Notes: generated by a model not told the origin, from the letters alone. A stretch of 64,000 bases of DNA from Avrilella dinanensis (GCF_002807015.1 NZ_NIPO01000001.1:2209644-2273643); one strand, 5' to 3'. Shown: positions 1 through 11,043, counted from the stretch's first letter. Made by a program: numbers and translations.

Positions 1-389
1 TGTTTCTGCAATGTAAAGTAATCGGATATAGTTATGGGGTTTTCCCACTCACAGCGGTGTAATTTTTCAAAAAGAGCCTGATTTTCTTGCGCGTAATTGA
101 GTGCCGACCATTCATTTTCTTCTAAAGGATAGGCTTCCAAAGCGGTGTAATTGATTTGGATTTTTCTCTCGTGAGCATATTCGGCGGTAAGCAATGCGTT
201 CAATCCGGTGCCAAATCCCATTTCTAATATATTTATATCATTTGAAGATGAACAAGCCACGCCGTTCCGGATATAAACGTGCTTGGCTTCGGCAATTGCA
301 CCATGCACCGAATGATACGTTTCGCCCATTTCTTCTACAAAAACAGAGTGAGAGCCGTCTTTGGTTTCAATGATTTTCCGGTTGTACAT
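1..389 (-). CDS. mnmD: tRNA U34 methyltransferase MnmD-like, partial
   Basis: The first 129 codons of a class I SAM-dependent methyltransferase are visible; the 3' part runs off the left edge. Residues 54-65 give the AdoMet motif I (ILEMGFGTGLNA), which in the DUF752/MnmC1 family is followed by the catalytic Rossmann fold. Stand-alone MnmD proteins of this type methylate the aminomethyl group on wobble uridine 34 of some tRNAs. The ATG at 387-389 shares its A with the TAA stop of the upstream lipoprotein gene, so the two are translationally coupled. The family call is by motif and N-terminal pattern; the C-terminal part was not seen. Confidence 0.72.
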   Translation of the reverse strand, partial: MYNRKIIETKDGSHSVFVEEMGETYHSVHGAIAEAKHVYIRNGVACSSSNDINILEMGFGTGLNALLTAEYAHERKIQINYTALEAYPLEENEWSALNYAQENQALFEKLHRCEWENPITISDYFTLQK

Positions 390-820
390 TATTGAGAAAT
401 ATACAGCTTTTTTATTCGGGTAATCGGCCCGCCGCACTTTACCTGATGGCACTGAATGCAGGCATCTACCATTTTGTTGTATGCCTCAATAGGATTTTTA
501 CTTTGGTAAATTTCCTTTTGCATTTCAATGTAAATTTTCGCATTTTCCTGAAAAAAATCATCGTTGTCAGTCGGGTCGGTAAATTCGGCAGTAAAGATTT
601 TATCAAAGTTTGCCGGATATTCGCCCAAATCTTCGGCATTAGCAATCTGGTGCTTTAACTGCAGATTGTAGGCATACATTTGCTCCATTAGCATAGCCAT
701 TTCCGACGGATTATAAGTTTCCAAAGCCTCTTTAGGTTCGGTAGTTTGGTTTTCCTCGACCTTTTTTTGACAGGATGTGAAAACCAAAATACCGATTAAA
801 AAACAGAAAAATCTATTCAT
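389..820 (-). CDS. Lipoprotein with a C-terminal haem c motif
   Basis: A 143-residue lipoprotein: the N-terminal hydrophobic segment ends in a lipobox with Cys17 (FTSC). Near the C-terminus residues 121-125 are C-I-Q-C-H, a classic covalent haem c binding motif, so this is probably a small periplasm-facing monohaem cytochrome-like lipoprotein. The region between is acidic and predicted helical. It overlaps the DUF4920 gene upstream and mnmD downstream by one base each, an operon arrangement. Partner and redox role are unknown. A chance CxxCH in a non-haem protein is possible. Confidence 0.7.
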   Translation of the reverse strand: MNRFFCFLIGILVFTSCQKKVEENQTTEPKEALETYNPSEMAMLMEQMYAYNLQLKHQIANAEDLGEYPANFDKIFTAEFTDPTDNDDFFQENAKIYIEMQKEIYQSKNPIEAYNKMVDACIQCHQVKCGGPITRIKKLYISQ

Positions 821-1338
821 TATTGTTCAGCAATTAATACGCCGGTAGCCTCAAATCTAAGTGTGCGTTTCGGCTCGGTAATCTGGTCGATTTCTTCCTG
901 AGATTTTCCGGCATCTTTGGCGTAATGTTTCAATTCATCAACCGGAATTTCCTCTAGATAGGCCTTGCCTTCTGTAATAACATCACGGTCTTCTGCATTC
1001 ATCGGAATCGTAAATAAGTAATCTTTAAAGCGTACAAAACTTTCTTTTTCTTCGCCCAAATCCACAGTCATCCAGCAACCTTTTTTCTGACAAACTTTTT
1101 TAGTTTTTGATTTGAACTTCACTTGGATAGTGTCACCCAAAGTCAGGTTATCGTATTTTTCTTTCATTTCTGTCATAGAAATGTATCCATCAGCAGAAAT
1201 ACTATCGCCGAAAGTAGCATATTTAACTTCTTCGTTCGTTGTTGCAACCTCTGTTTCCGGTGCAGTTTCGCTTTTTTTCTCATTGTTGCACGATGCTAAA
1301 GCAAGGGCAAAAAACAAAATACAAGATATTTTTTTCAT
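820..1338 (-). CDS. DUF4920 domain lipoprotein
   Basis: A 172-residue protein with a lipoprotein signal (Cys17 after ALAS). A low-complexity acidic linker (about 18-40) leads into a compact domain resembling DUF4920, with the conserved C-Q-K-K-G-C-W at 83-89 and a following beta-rich segment. DUF4920 proteins are common in Bacteroidota; the conserved cysteine pair suggests metal binding or redox chemistry, but no biochemical role is established. First gene of a three-gene operon with the haem lipoprotein and mnmD. The start is the only sensible ATG before the signal peptide. Confidence 0.8.
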   Translation of the reverse strand: MKKISCILFFALALASCNNEKKSETAPETEVATTNEEVKYATFGDSISADGYISMTEMKEKYDNLTLGDTIQVKFKSKTKKVCQKKGCWMTVDLGEEKESFVRFKDYLFTIPMNAEDRDVITEGKAYLEEIPVDELKHYAKDAGKSQEEIDQITEPKRTLRFEATGVLIAEQ

Positions 1339-1381
1339 GATTAAATTTTTCGGCTAAGATACGGTTTTTGTCGTAAATCGA

Positions 1382-4015
1382 TTATTTTAAATTAGCGATA
1401 CTTTCTTCAATAGTAGCTATTTTAGACAAAGTATCAGATTCTTTTTTTCTTTCGTTGGCAACGACTTGTTCAGGTGCTCCGCTGACGAATTTTTCGTTGG
1501 ATAATTTTCCTTGTACCGAACGTAAAAATCCTTGCAGATATTTTAGTTCTTCTTCCAGTTTTTCGATTTCTTCCTCCACATTAACGCTGCCTGCAACCGG
1601 AACGAAATATTCATTGGCATTAACCCGGAAAGATAACGCTCCATTCACCGAATCATCTACATATTCCAAGCTATCGATATTACCCATTTTTTGAATAAGT
1701 ACGTCAAAACGGTCTGTAACCTGTGCTTTGTTCAGCACTTTCAATTCTATGGTTTCTTTGAAGGAAATATTTTTTTCTTTCCGGATAGTTCTGATTCCGG
1801 CGATGACATCTGATGCCCAGTCAAATTCGTTGATAATAGCATTATCGAAGTTTTTCTTTTCCGGCCATTGCGAAATAATAAGAGCTTCGCTGGTATTTCT
1901 CTCGCTGATTAATTGCCAGATTTCTTCCGTGATAAACGGCATAAACGGATGTAATAATTTTAAATTATCTTCCAGAAATTTGATTGCCGTTGCATAAGTT
2001 TTGGCATCAACAGGTTGCTGATATCCGGGTTTAATCATTTCGAGAAACCAAGAACAGAAATCGTCCCAAATGAGCTTATAAGTTGTCATCAAAGCATCAG
2101 AAATGCGATATTTCTCGAAATGGTCTTCAATTTCGGTCAATACACTTTGGAACTTAGCCTCATACCATTCGATAGCGATTTTGGCACTTTGTGGCTGTTC
2201 GATATTTTCGTCGATGTCCCAACCTTTGATTAACCGGAAAGCGTTCCAGATTTTGTTGCCAAACGCTTTTCCTTGCTGACACATTTCTTCATCAAACAGA
2301 ATATCATTTCCGGCAGATGCTGATAGTAATAAACCACAACGTACTCCATCTGCACCGAACTGTTTGATGAGGTCTATCGGGTCGGGTGAATTACCCAGTG
2401 ATTTTGACATTTTACGTCTTTGCTTGTCACGAACGATTCCGGTAAAATACACATTGGAAAACGGTTGTTTGCCGGTATATTCATAACCTGCCATAACCAT
2501 ACGTGCCACCCAGAAAAAGATGATATCCGGTCCTGTTACCAAATCCTGCGTAGGGTAGTAGTAGTTGAATTCTTCATTATCAGGATTTCGGATTCCGTCA
2601 AATACAGACATCGGCCATAACCATGACGAAAACCAAGTGTCCAACGCATCTTCTTCTTGTTTTAAATCAGAGATTGATAGTGCAGAATTACCGGTTTTTT
2701 GCCGTGCCAGCTCAACTGCTTTTTCGATATTTTCTGCTACCACAAAATCTTCTTTGCCGGTACCGTAATAATATGCCGGAATCCGGTGTCCCCACCACAA
2801 CTGACGGGAAATATTCCAGTCTTTGATATTTTCTAACCAATGTTTGTAGGTGTTTTCAAACCGGTTTGGGTGCAGTTGAATCGCTTTATCTTTGAGTACC
2901 GCATTCAATGCCGGTTTAACCAAATCTTCCATTTTCAAAAACCATTGGTCAGATAAGCGAGGCTCGATAACTGCTTTGGTTCTTTCTGATGTGCCTACTT
3001 TGTTCAGGTGGACTTCTGTTTTGGCTAAAGCATTGATTTTGTTCAGTTCTTCTGTAATTTCGTCACGAACCACAAAGCGGTCTTTGCCTTGATAATGCAA
3101 ACCGTTTTTGTTGAGCGTTGCATCGGCATTAAAAATATCAATAATTTCCAGCTGATGTCTTTCTCCCAAAGCATAATCGTTGATGTCGTGAGCCGGAGTA
3201 ACTTTCAAACACCCGGTACCGAATTCCATGTCCACATATTCGTCAAAAATAATCGGAATCACACGATTGGCAATCGGTACAATTGCTTGTTTGCCTTTCA
3301 GGTGTTGATATCTTTCATCATTCGGATTGATACATATTGCGGTGTCGCCCAAAATCGTTTCCGGACGGGTTGTCGCGATTGTGATATAATCGTCGCTGTT
3401 TTCTATCTGATAATTAATGTGATACAGCTTGCCTTGTCTTTCTTCATAAATTACTTCTTCATCAGAAAGCGTGGTTTTTGCCTCAGGGTCCCAATTTACC
3501 ATTCTGTATCCGCGGTAAATCAAACCTTTATTATATAAATCGACAAAGCATTGGATAACCGATTCAGAAAGGTCGTCGTCCATTGTGAATTTGGTGCGTT
3601 CCCAATCGCAGGAAGCTCCCAGTTTTTTTAATTGCTCAAGGATAGTTCCGCCATATTTGTCTGTCCATTCCCACGCATGTTTAAGGAAAACTTCACGGGT
3701 CAGGGTCGATTTATCTATGCCTTCGGCTTTTAGTTTAGCTACAACTTTGGCCTCTGTGGCGATGGAAGCATGGTCGGTTCCGGGTACCCAGCAAGCGTTG
3801 AAACCGTTTAATCTCGCCTTTCTGATTAACACGTCCTGAATGGTATTATTCAGCATGTGTCCCATGTGTAAAACACCCGTTACATTTGGCGGGGGAATCA
3901 CAATGGTATATGATTTACGCTCGTCCGGAGTTGAACGAAAATAATTATTTTTTAACCAGTAATCGTACCATTTTTTCTCTGCGTTTTGAGCATCAAACTG
4001 AGCCGGAATTATCAT
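1382..4015 (-). CDS. valS: Valyl-tRNA synthetase
   Basis: An 877-residue class Ia aminoacyl-tRNA synthetase that charges tRNA-Val in the cytosol. The HIGH signature is H-M-G-H at 50-53 and the KMSKS loop is at about 535-539; the CP1 editing domain contains the T-T-R-P-E-T motif near 215-220 used to hydrolyse Thr-tRNA-Val. The last 70 residues form the charged coiled coil typical of ValRS. Length and domain order are normal for the family. A matched promoter lies just upstream (4045-4073), so it is transcribed on its own, away from the DUF1573 gene. Confidence 0.97.
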   Translation of the reverse strand: MIIPAQFDAQNAEKKWYDYWLKNNYFRSTPDERKSYTIVIPPPNVTGVLHMGHMLNNTIQDVLIRKARLNGFNACWVPGTDHASIATEAKVVAKLKAEGIDKSTLTREVFLKHAWEWTDKYGGTILEQLKKLGASCDWERTKFTMDDDLSESVIQCFVDLYNKGLIYRGYRMVNWDPEAKTTLSDEEVIYEERQGKLYHINYQIENSDDYITIATTRPETILGDTAICINPNDERYQHLKGKQAIVPIANRVIPIIFDEYVDMEFGTGCLKVTPAHDINDYALGERHQLEIIDIFNADATLNKNGLHYQGKDRFVVRDEITEELNKINALAKTEVHLNKVGTSERTKAVIEPRLSDQWFLKMEDLVKPALNAVLKDKAIQLHPNRFENTYKHWLENIKDWNISRQLWWGHRIPAYYYGTGKEDFVVAENIEKAVELARQKTGNSALSISDLKQEEDALDTWFSSWLWPMSVFDGIRNPDNEEFNYYYPTQDLVTGPDIIFFWVARMVMAGYEYTGKQPFSNVYFTGIVRDKQRRKMSKSLGNSPDPIDLIKQFGADGVRCGLLLSASAGNDILFDEEMCQQGKAFGNKIWNAFRLIKGWDIDENIEQPQSAKIAIEWYEAKFQSVLTEIEDHFEKYRISDALMTTYKLIWDDFCSWFLEMIKPGYQQPVDAKTYATAIKFLEDNLKLLHPFMPFITEEIWQLISERNTSEALIISQWPEKKNFDNAIINEFDWASDVIAGIRTIRKEKNISFKETIELKVLNKAQVTDRFDVLIQKMGNIDSLEYVDDSVNGALSFRVNANEYFVPVAGSVNVEEEIEKLEEELKYLQGFLRSVQGKLSNEKFVSGAPEQVVANERKKESDTLSKIATIEESIANLK

Positions 4016-4044
4016 AGACTTTTATTTTAATCTTAGTTAAGCTA

Positions 4045-4073
4045 CAAAGCTAATAAAAATTAATTTTTTACAA
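4045..4073 (-). promoter_or_regulatory. valS promoter
   Basis: On the minus strand a TTG (4073-4071) is separated by 18 nt from TAGCTTTG (4052-4045), matching the Bacteroidota housekeeping form TTG-N17-23-TAnnTTTG. Transcription would start near 4040, giving valS a leader of about 25 nt. Confidence 0.7.
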
Positions 4074-4096
4074 ACAATAAAGTTTTGGCATAAAAA

Positions 4097-4124
4097 TTGT
4101 TTAGAGTAAAAAAAGATATTTTTA
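4097..4124 (+). promoter_or_regulatory. Possible promoter of the DUF1573 gene
   Basis: TTG (4097-4099), 17-nt spacer, TATTTTTA (4117-4124); the last base of the -7 box departs from consensus. The resulting leader of about 70 nt contains the small palindrome GGCTAAATTAGCC before the ATG. Plausible but not strong. Confidence 0.4.
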
Positions 4125-4198
4125 ACAAAATCTAAACAATAAAAAGGCTAAATTAGCCGATGTAAACTGAATTACTAATTTAATACTAAATTAAAAAA

Positions 4199-4594
4199 AT
4201 GAAAAAGTTTTTAGGAGTAATCGCTTTGTTTTTTGTAACAGCAATTTCATTTGCCCAGTCAGGTGCGAAAATTGAATTTCAAGCAGAAAACAACACTATT
4301 GACTATGGCGTGGTTACAAAAGGAGAAGATGACGGGATTCGTACTTTCGTATTCAAAAACACGGGAGACGAGCCGTTGGTTATTACCAAAGTAAATTCTT
4401 CTTGTGGGTGTACTGTACCTAAAAAACCTGAAGAACCAGTTATGCCTGGAGAAAACGGGGAAATTCAAGTGAAGTACAACATGAGACCAGGAAAAATCAA
4501 CAAAGCCATTACTGTGGAATCTAATGCAGTAAATGTAACAAACGGAAGAACTGTCATCAAAATAAAAGGTGAAGTTGTTCAAAGTCAAAGCTAA
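4199..4594 (+). CDS. DUF1573 domain secreted protein
   Basis: A 131-residue exported protein with a Sec signal peptide ending at about residue 20 (SFAQ). The rest is an immunoglobulin-like beta sandwich of the DUF1573/ASPM-SPD-2-Hydin type, with the family hallmark S-S-C-G-C-T followed by P and a G-rich turn. Such proteins are abundant in Bacteroidota envelopes; function is unknown. It stands alone, followed by a good terminator at 4619-4647. Confidence 0.85.
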   Translation: MKKFLGVIALFFVTAISFAQSGAKIEFQAENNTIDYGVVTKGEDDGIRTFVFKNTGDEPLVITKVNSSCGCTVPKKPEEPVMPGENGEIQVKYNMRPGKINKAITVESNAVNVTNGRTVIKIKGEVVQSQS

Positions 4595-4618
4595 TTTATC
4601 GCAAAGATAGTTATATCA

Positions 4619-4647
4619 AAGGTTGTCGTTATCGGCAGCCTTTTTTT
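4619..4647 (+). terminator. Rho-independent terminator after the DUF1573 gene
   Basis: The stem pairs AAGGTTGTC (to 4627) with GGCAGCCTT (from 4634) using two G-U pairs, loop GTTATC-like, followed by seven T residues (4641-4647). Confidence 0.8.
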
Positions 4648-4684
4648 GTTAATAAAACAATAGTGGAATACTTTGTAAATTTCT

Positions 4685-4692
4685 TATATTTG
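4685..4692 (+). promoter_or_regulatory. -7 box of icd
   Basis: TATATTTG fits TAnnTTTG and lies 33 nt before the icd ATG. A TTG at the expected -33 distance is not evident, so only the -7 box is claimed. Confidence 0.55.
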
Positions 4693-4718
4693 TCAAACTT
4701 TTATGGATAATAATATAA

Positions 4719-6941
<2,223 letters not shown>

Positions 6942-6962
6942 ATATAGCTTTAGATAATTAAG

Positions 6963-6995
6963 ACAGCGTTAATTTTTGTTAACGCTGTTTTTTTT
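6963..6995 (+). terminator. Rho-independent terminator after icd
   Basis: A perfect 10-bp stem ACAGCGTTAA (6963-6972) / TTAACGCTGT (6979-6988) is followed by a T tract. Confidence 0.88.
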
Positions 6996-7018
6996 GTACA
7001 TTGCGTAAAACAATAATT

Positions 7019-7774
7019 ATGAAAACAATAATCTTAATAATCGGATTGGTGTTAAGTGTAGGTTCGTATGCCCAAACGCAGGCGGATATCAAAGATAAAA
7101 ACTGGTATCTGACAAAATTAGAAATTGAAAATCAAGAATATCTGCGTCCAATTAATGAAGAGGCGAATTCAAAAACATCCAATTTTTATTATGAATCAGA
7201 TGATATGTGTTGGACAGGTTTTTGTTATGGGTATCAAATGGACTTGGCTGAATTAAACGAACAAGAACAAATATTGTTAGTTGGAGGACTTGCAACATTA
7301 GCTTTTCCGCAAGATTGTGATTTGGAAGAAAATAATGATTTTGACCATTTGAATTATTATTTTTGGTCAAACAGAGAAGATGACAGAGATTGGTATATAA
7401 ACCCATTGCAGTTTAACTATGAAGTTAACGGCGAAGGCAATAATATAGAGCTTGTATTTACCAATGAATCGGGAGATAAAGCTTATTATAACGATGCTTC
7501 TGCATCAACAAGTGTTTTTAAAGCAATAGATATAAAAATCTACCCCAACCCTGTACAATCTGTCATAAATATCGAACTGCCCGCATCGGAATATCAACAT
7601 GTACTTTTCAATCTATACGATATTACAGGCAAAAAAATAAAGTCCTATTCCGAAAATTGGAGTGAAAACATACAATTAAACATAAGTGATTTACCTGCCG
7701 GAAATTATTTATTGGAATTTAATCTGCCCGAAAATACTGGTAGAGGATATGTAGTTAAATTGATTAAAGAATAA
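7019..7774 (+). CDS. Small T9SS type A cargo protein of unknown function
   Basis: A 251-residue protein with a signal peptide ending at SYAQ (about residue 19), an acidic middle domain rich in Asp, Glu, Tyr and Trp that I do not recognise, and a C-terminal T9SS type A sorting domain of about 85 residues. That domain starts at the K-I-Y-P-N-P motif and ends in the usual G-x-Y-V-V-K-L-I-K-E strand. It is therefore expected to be carried across the outer membrane by the T9SS and cleaved by PorU, encoded later in this window. The ATG at 7019 is chosen because it starts the signal peptide. Confidence 0.85.
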   Translation: MKTIILIIGLVLSVGSYAQTQADIKDKNWYLTKLEIENQEYLRPINEEANSKTSNFYYESDDMCWTGFCYGYQMDLAELNEQEQILLVGGLATLAFPQDCDLEENNDFDHLNYYFWSNREDDRDWYINPLQFNYEVNGEGNNIELVFTNESGDKAYYNDASASTSVFKAIDIKIYPNPVQSVINIELPASEYQHVLFNLYDITGKKIKSYSENWSENIQLNISDLPAGNYLLEFNLPENTGRGYVVKLIKE

Positions 7775-7847
7775 AGAAGTAAAACAAACACAATTTGTTC
7801 TTTCAAAATTTTCTTTGAATTTATGTATCGAACATCTTTTTCATAAA

Positions 7848-7877
7848 AATAGTCGGGATATTTCCCGGCTATTTTTT
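7848..7877 (+). terminator. Rho-independent terminator
   Basis: Stem AATAGTCGGGA (7848-7858) / TCCCGGCTATT (7863-7873) with one G-U pair, four-base loop and T tract; ends transcripts from the T9SS cargo gene. Confidence 0.82.
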
Positions 7878-7905
7878 ATCTTTATACTTAAATTCAAAAA
7901 GGAAG

Positions 7906-8133
7906 ATGAACAAAAAAGTAAATTCCTGGATAGTTTCATTGGTTTTGTTGGTGGCGGTAATTGTTACCGTATGGATATATTATCCTACGCAAGATGAAAA
8001 TATCTCAACAGGTCAGGAAGAAAAAGTAAAGAAGTTGCTGATGACGAGTTCCGCACATATCAATTCTGGCATGGAATCTGTACAACGTATTGGGGAATTG
8101 GAAAATATTCCGTCAAAAAATATTAAAAAGTAA
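7906..8133 (+). CDS. Small single-pass membrane protein
   Basis: A 75-residue protein with one transmembrane helix at about residues 8-25 (SWIVSLVLLVAVIVTVW) and a polar, probably periplasmic tail. No family is recognised. It begins at an ATG after an A-rich leader and ends 10 nt before the DUF4252 gene, suggesting co-transcription. In related genomes DUF4252 genes often follow a sigma factor and a small membrane protein, so this may be an anti-sigma-like or accessory remnant, but no sigma gene is present here. Confidence 0.65.
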   Translation: MNKKVNSWIVSLVLLVAVIVTVWIYYPTQDENISTGQEEKVKKLLMTSSAHINSGMESVQRIGELENIPSKNIKK

Positions 8134-8143
8134 AAGAATAAAG

Positions 8144-8647
8144 ATGAAACAAATAACAAAAATATTCGTGTTGTTACTGGCATTTTCTGCCAATGCACTT
8201 TTTGCTCAGGCTGAATTTGCAGATTTTGAGAAAAACGCTAAGGTTGAATTAATTTCTGTGAACAAAAAAATGTTCCAGATGATGGCAAATGTAAAATCAG
8301 ACCCGGGCGACAAAGAAACGCAAGCCTACAATCAGCTGATTAAAAAATTAGATTTGCTGAAATCGTATGAAACCACTGATTCGTCGGTTTCCGGTCAGTT
8401 GCAGTCTGCGGCACAAAAATATGTGACAAACAATAAGTTAGTCGAATTGATGAAAGTGTCGGAAGGTGGTTTGAATGCAACTTATTACGTGAATCAATCA
8501 GCCACAAGAACCAATATCAACGAGTTGTTGATGGTGTCAAAACAATCGTCCAAAAACACAGTAATGCTGATAAAAGGAAACTTCAGTCTGGACGAATTGT
8601 CGGCATTGACCAAAAAAATGAATATTTCCGCAATACCAACAAATTAA
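8144..8647 (+). CDS. DUF4252 domain exported protein
   Basis: A 167-residue protein with a signal peptide ending at ALFAQ (residue 22). The mature part is the DUF4252 pattern: an N-terminal helical half, then a short beta-alpha-beta segment ending in strand, helix and the K-G-x-F motif near the C-terminus. Function of the family is unknown. The ATG at 8144 is preferred over an in-frame start at 8090 because it begins directly with the signal peptide. It is two nucleotides from msrA, so an operon is likely. Confidence 0.8.
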   Translation: MKQITKIFVLLLAFSANALFAQAEFADFEKNAKVELISVNKKMFQMMANVKSDPGDKETQAYNQLIKKLDLLKSYETTDSSVSGQLQSAAQKYVTNNKLVELMKVSEGGLNATYYVNQSATRTNINELLMVSKQSSKNTVMLIKGNFSLDELSALTKKMNISAIPTN

Positions 8648-8649
8648 AC

Positions 8650-9186
8650 ATGCAAACAGAAAGTATTATTTTGGCGAGTGGCTGTTTTTGGTGTACCGAA
8701 GCAATTTTTAGCCGGCTCGAAGGCGTGAAGTCAGTTACACCGGGCTATATCGGCGGAAATTTAGATAACCCGACCTATGAGCAGGTGTGTACAGGAACAA
8801 CCAATCATGCCGAAGCATTGAAGGTTGAGTTTAACCCGAATGAAATATCACTTCGGGAACTTTTTGCAGTTTTTTTTACGACGCACGACCCAACATCTTT
8901 GAACCGTCAGGGAAATGATATCGGAACGCAATATCGAAGTGAAATTTTCTATACCAATGAAAAACAAAAACAAGTAGCAGAGGAAGTACTGGAAGGTTTA
9001 CAAAAAGGACAGTTTTTTGTGAACCCCATTGTAACCCGTATTACTGAAGCCTCTACTTTTTGGAAAGCAGAAGATTATCATCGGGAATATTTTGAAAATA
9101 ACCCTGAAAAATCTTATTGCCAGGCGGTTATCAAACCGAAAGTAGAAAAGTTTGAAGGATTGTTTACGAATAAAATCAAAAAATAA
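8650..9186 (+). CDS. msrA: Peptide-methionine (S)-S-oxide reductase
   Basis: A 178-residue cytosolic MsrA. The catalytic motif G-C-F-W-C is at residues 11-15 with Cys12 as nucleophile, followed by the conserved GYxGG turn and the HDPTSLNRQGNDxGTQYRS substrate-binding loop. It reduces methionine S-sulfoxide in proteins using thioredoxin. Length is normal; no MsrB domain is fused. Placed between the DUF4252 gene (2 nt) and a small membrane protein gene (1 nt), so it is part of a tight run. Confidence 0.96.
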   Translation: MQTESIILASGCFWCTEAIFSRLEGVKSVTPGYIGGNLDNPTYEQVCTGTTNHAEALKVEFNPNEISLRELFAVFFTTHDPTSLNRQGNDIGTQYRSEIFYTNEKQKQVAEEVLEGLQKGQFFVNPIVTRITEASTFWKAEDYHREYFENNPEKSYCQAVIKPKVEKFEGLFTNKIKK

Positions 9187-9187
9187 A

Positions 9188-9487
9188 ATGAGTTCGTCTG
9201 AACGGAAGCCCGGTTATAACTTGTTGTTATGGGGGATTTTACTGGATTTGGTCGGTATGGCAACTTATATTTTACCCGGATTAGGCGAATTTTTTGATGT
9301 GCTATGGGCACCGGTTTCGGCATATTTGCTATCGAAATTTTATAAAGGGAATGTCGGAAAAGTAGCAGCGGTTATCGGATTTGTCGAAGAAGCTGTGCCC
9401 GGACTTGATATTATCCCTACTTTTACGCTAACGTGGATTTATATCCGGTTTTTTTCAGAAGATAGCAAATCTAAATTGTCTAAGTGA
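9188..9487 (+). CDS. Small integral membrane protein
   Basis: A 99-residue protein with two or three hydrophobic helices and a final TWIYIRFF segment. No enzymatic motif is visible. An in-frame start 36 nt upstream lies inside msrA; the ATG at 9188, immediately after the msrA stop, is preferred. Homologues in Flavobacteria are hypothetical proteins, to my knowledge without an assigned role. Co-transcribed with msrA. Confidence 0.72.
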   Translation: MSSSERKPGYNLLLWGILLDLVGMATYILPGLGEFFDVLWAPVSAYLLSKFYKGNVGKVAAVIGFVEEAVPGLDIIPTFTLTWIYIRFFSEDSKSKLSK

Positions 9488-9522
9488 GTTTTTTTGTATT
9501 CAACAAATCAAATCGTTTGTAG

Positions 9523-9530
9523 TATCTTTG
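9523..9530 (+). promoter_or_regulatory. -7 box before the 9544 lipoprotein gene
   Basis: TATCTTTG matches TAnnTTTG and ends 13 nt before the ATG, implying a very short leader. No TTG lies at the ideal spacing; the nearest is 26 nt upstream. Confidence 0.5.
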
Positions 9531-9543
9531 GCAAAAAATAAAT

Positions 9544-10086
9544 ATGCGTTATATAGGATTGTTTTTATTGGTTTGTTTTTTCACTGCTTGTAAAAAACAC
9601 GATATGAATACCGTAAAAGTCAACGGTCAGTACGAAATTCAAGTACCTCAATTTACTAAAGAAGTAGCCCATTTGAGTCCGGTTGCGTCACTGCAATATG
9701 CCAATTCTGACAACGATTTTTGCCTGATGGTTATTGACGACAGTAAAGAAGATTTTCAGCAAATATTGTATTCCGCTAATCTTCAGGACGAATTCCCGAA
9801 TACCATAGACGGCATAACTGCTTATTTGCAGGTTGCTCAGGAAGCTGTGGTGGGCAAAAACGGTAAAATTCAATATTCAGAAACTACTTCATTGGAAATC
9901 AACGGACAAAATGCACGTCAATACACGATTGAAGCGACGATTGATGGTGAAGATTTACATTATTTATACACCATCGTGGACGGTGATACGCATTACTACC
10001 AAATTCTCAGCTGGACATACGGAACGAAAAAAGACGACTATCAGGATATGTTCATAAAAATCAGTCAATCATTTAAGGAGCTATAA
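9544..10086 (+). CDS. Lipoprotein of unknown function
   Basis: A 180-residue lipoprotein: signal with lipobox FFTAC (Cys16), then an alpha/beta domain whose pattern (strand LCLMVIDDSKEDFQ, long helix, strand-rich C-terminal half ending in a helix with KISQSF) resembles small PsbP/LpqN-like folds found in many bacterial lipoproteins. That fold assignment is an inference from pattern only. Followed after one base by a DMT transporter gene, so probably an operon. Confidence 0.75.
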   Translation: MRYIGLFLLVCFFTACKKHDMNTVKVNGQYEIQVPQFTKEVAHLSPVASLQYANSDNDFCLMVIDDSKEDFQQILYSANLQDEFPNTIDGITAYLQVAQEAVVGKNGKIQYSETTSLEINGQNARQYTIEATIDGEDLHYLYTIVDGDTHYYQILSWTYGTKKDDYQDMFIKISQSFKEL

Positions 10087-10087
10087 A

Positions 10088-11020
10088 TTGAATTCTACAC
10101 TCAAAGGCGTATTATATGTAGCACTCGGAGCGTCAAGTTACGGAATGTTGGCAACGATTGTTAAAATTGCTTACAGCCAAGGTTTTACAACTGCCGAGGT
10201 AACACTTGCCCAGTTTTTTTTCGGCATTATCGTTTTATGGTTACTTACAGCAAAAATCAGAAAAAAAGATAAACCGAGTCAAAGTCAAATCAAAAAATTG
10301 ATGCTTGCAGGCACAACGATGGGTTGCACGAGTGTATTTTATTATCTTTGTGTCAGGTATTTAAACGCATCTGTTGCGGTCGTTTTTCTCATGCAATCTG
10401 TTTGGATAGGCATAGTGATTGAAATGTTACAAACCCGAAAATTTCCTGCTTTGATTAAAGTTGTAGCGGTTGTTTTGGTGTTGTTTGGAACGGTTTTGGC
10501 CACGCAAATGTGGAATTTTGATACCGGGCTCAACGTGTTGGGTGTTGTATTTGGTATGCTGGCAGCCATTTCTTTCAGCCTGACGTTATATAGTACAAAC
10601 AGTGTGGCAACAGGTTTTCCGCCGACAATCCGTAGTTTGTATATGCTTTTTGGAGGAGGAATTATTGTATTGATATTTGCTTTATGCACACAAATATTGC
10701 CGTATTATCTGGGATTTTCGCCGCAGTTTATGCAGGATTTTGTTACTTCTAAACCGATAGATTCCAGTATTTTTTATACCTGGGGAATCATACTTTCTTT
10801 ATTCGGAACAGTGTTACCGCCAATTTTATTAAACAAAGGTTTTCCGCTGACGGGAGTAGGGTTGGGCAGTATTGTATCTTCATTAGAATTGCCGGTTTCT
10901 GTTACTTTTGCGTTTGTGTTGCTCAGCGAAACAGTTACAGCGATACAATGGCTGGGTATAACGGTTATTTTGTTTGCGGTGGTGTTGATGAATATTAATT
11001 TAATACGAAAAAAGACCTGA
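10088..11020 (+). CDS. EamA/DMT-family transporter
   Basis: A 310-residue inner-membrane protein with about ten hydrophobic helices arranged as two EamA repeats, typical of drug/metabolite transporters. Substrate cannot be inferred. Translation appears to start at TTG (10088), one base after the preceding stop: the residues after it (NSTLKGVLYVALGASSYG) form the expected first helix, whereas the first in-frame ATG would remove most of that helix. The gene ends one base from the convergent rhomboid gene and shares a terminator with it. Confidence 0.88.
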   Translation: MNSTLKGVLYVALGASSYGMLATIVKIAYSQGFTTAEVTLAQFFFGIIVLWLLTAKIRKKDKPSQSQIKKLMLAGTTMGCTSVFYYLCVRYLNASVAVVFLMQSVWIGIVIEMLQTRKFPALIKVVAVVLVLFGTVLATQMWNFDTGLNVLGVVFGMLAAISFSLTLYSTNSVATGFPPTIRSLYMLFGGGIIVLIFALCTQILPYYLGFSPQFMQDFVTSKPIDSSIFYTWGIILSLFGTVLPPILLNKGFPLTGVGLGSIVSSLELPVSVTFAFVLLSETVTAIQWLGITVILFAVVLMNINLIRKKT

Positions 11021-11043
11021 TTTATTGAGAAGAATCAGGTTTT
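11012..11043. terminator. Bidirectional terminator embedded in two stop codons
   Basis: ACCTGATT (11015-11022) pairs with AATCAGGT (11033-11040), extendable to 11012/11043. T-rich tracts follow on both strands. The hairpin covers the stop codon of the transporter gene (11018-11020) and the last codons of the rhomboid gene, so both convergent genes end in it. Confidence 0.72.

Noticed and set aside
3089..3538. 149-codon open frame antisense to valS
   Set aside because: Fully inside valS on the opposite strand; no protein-like domain or promoter.
7815..7997. 60-codon frame overlapping the small membrane protein gene
   Set aside because: Overlaps the 7848-7877 terminator and has no plausible start; the 7906 frame has a proper membrane helix.
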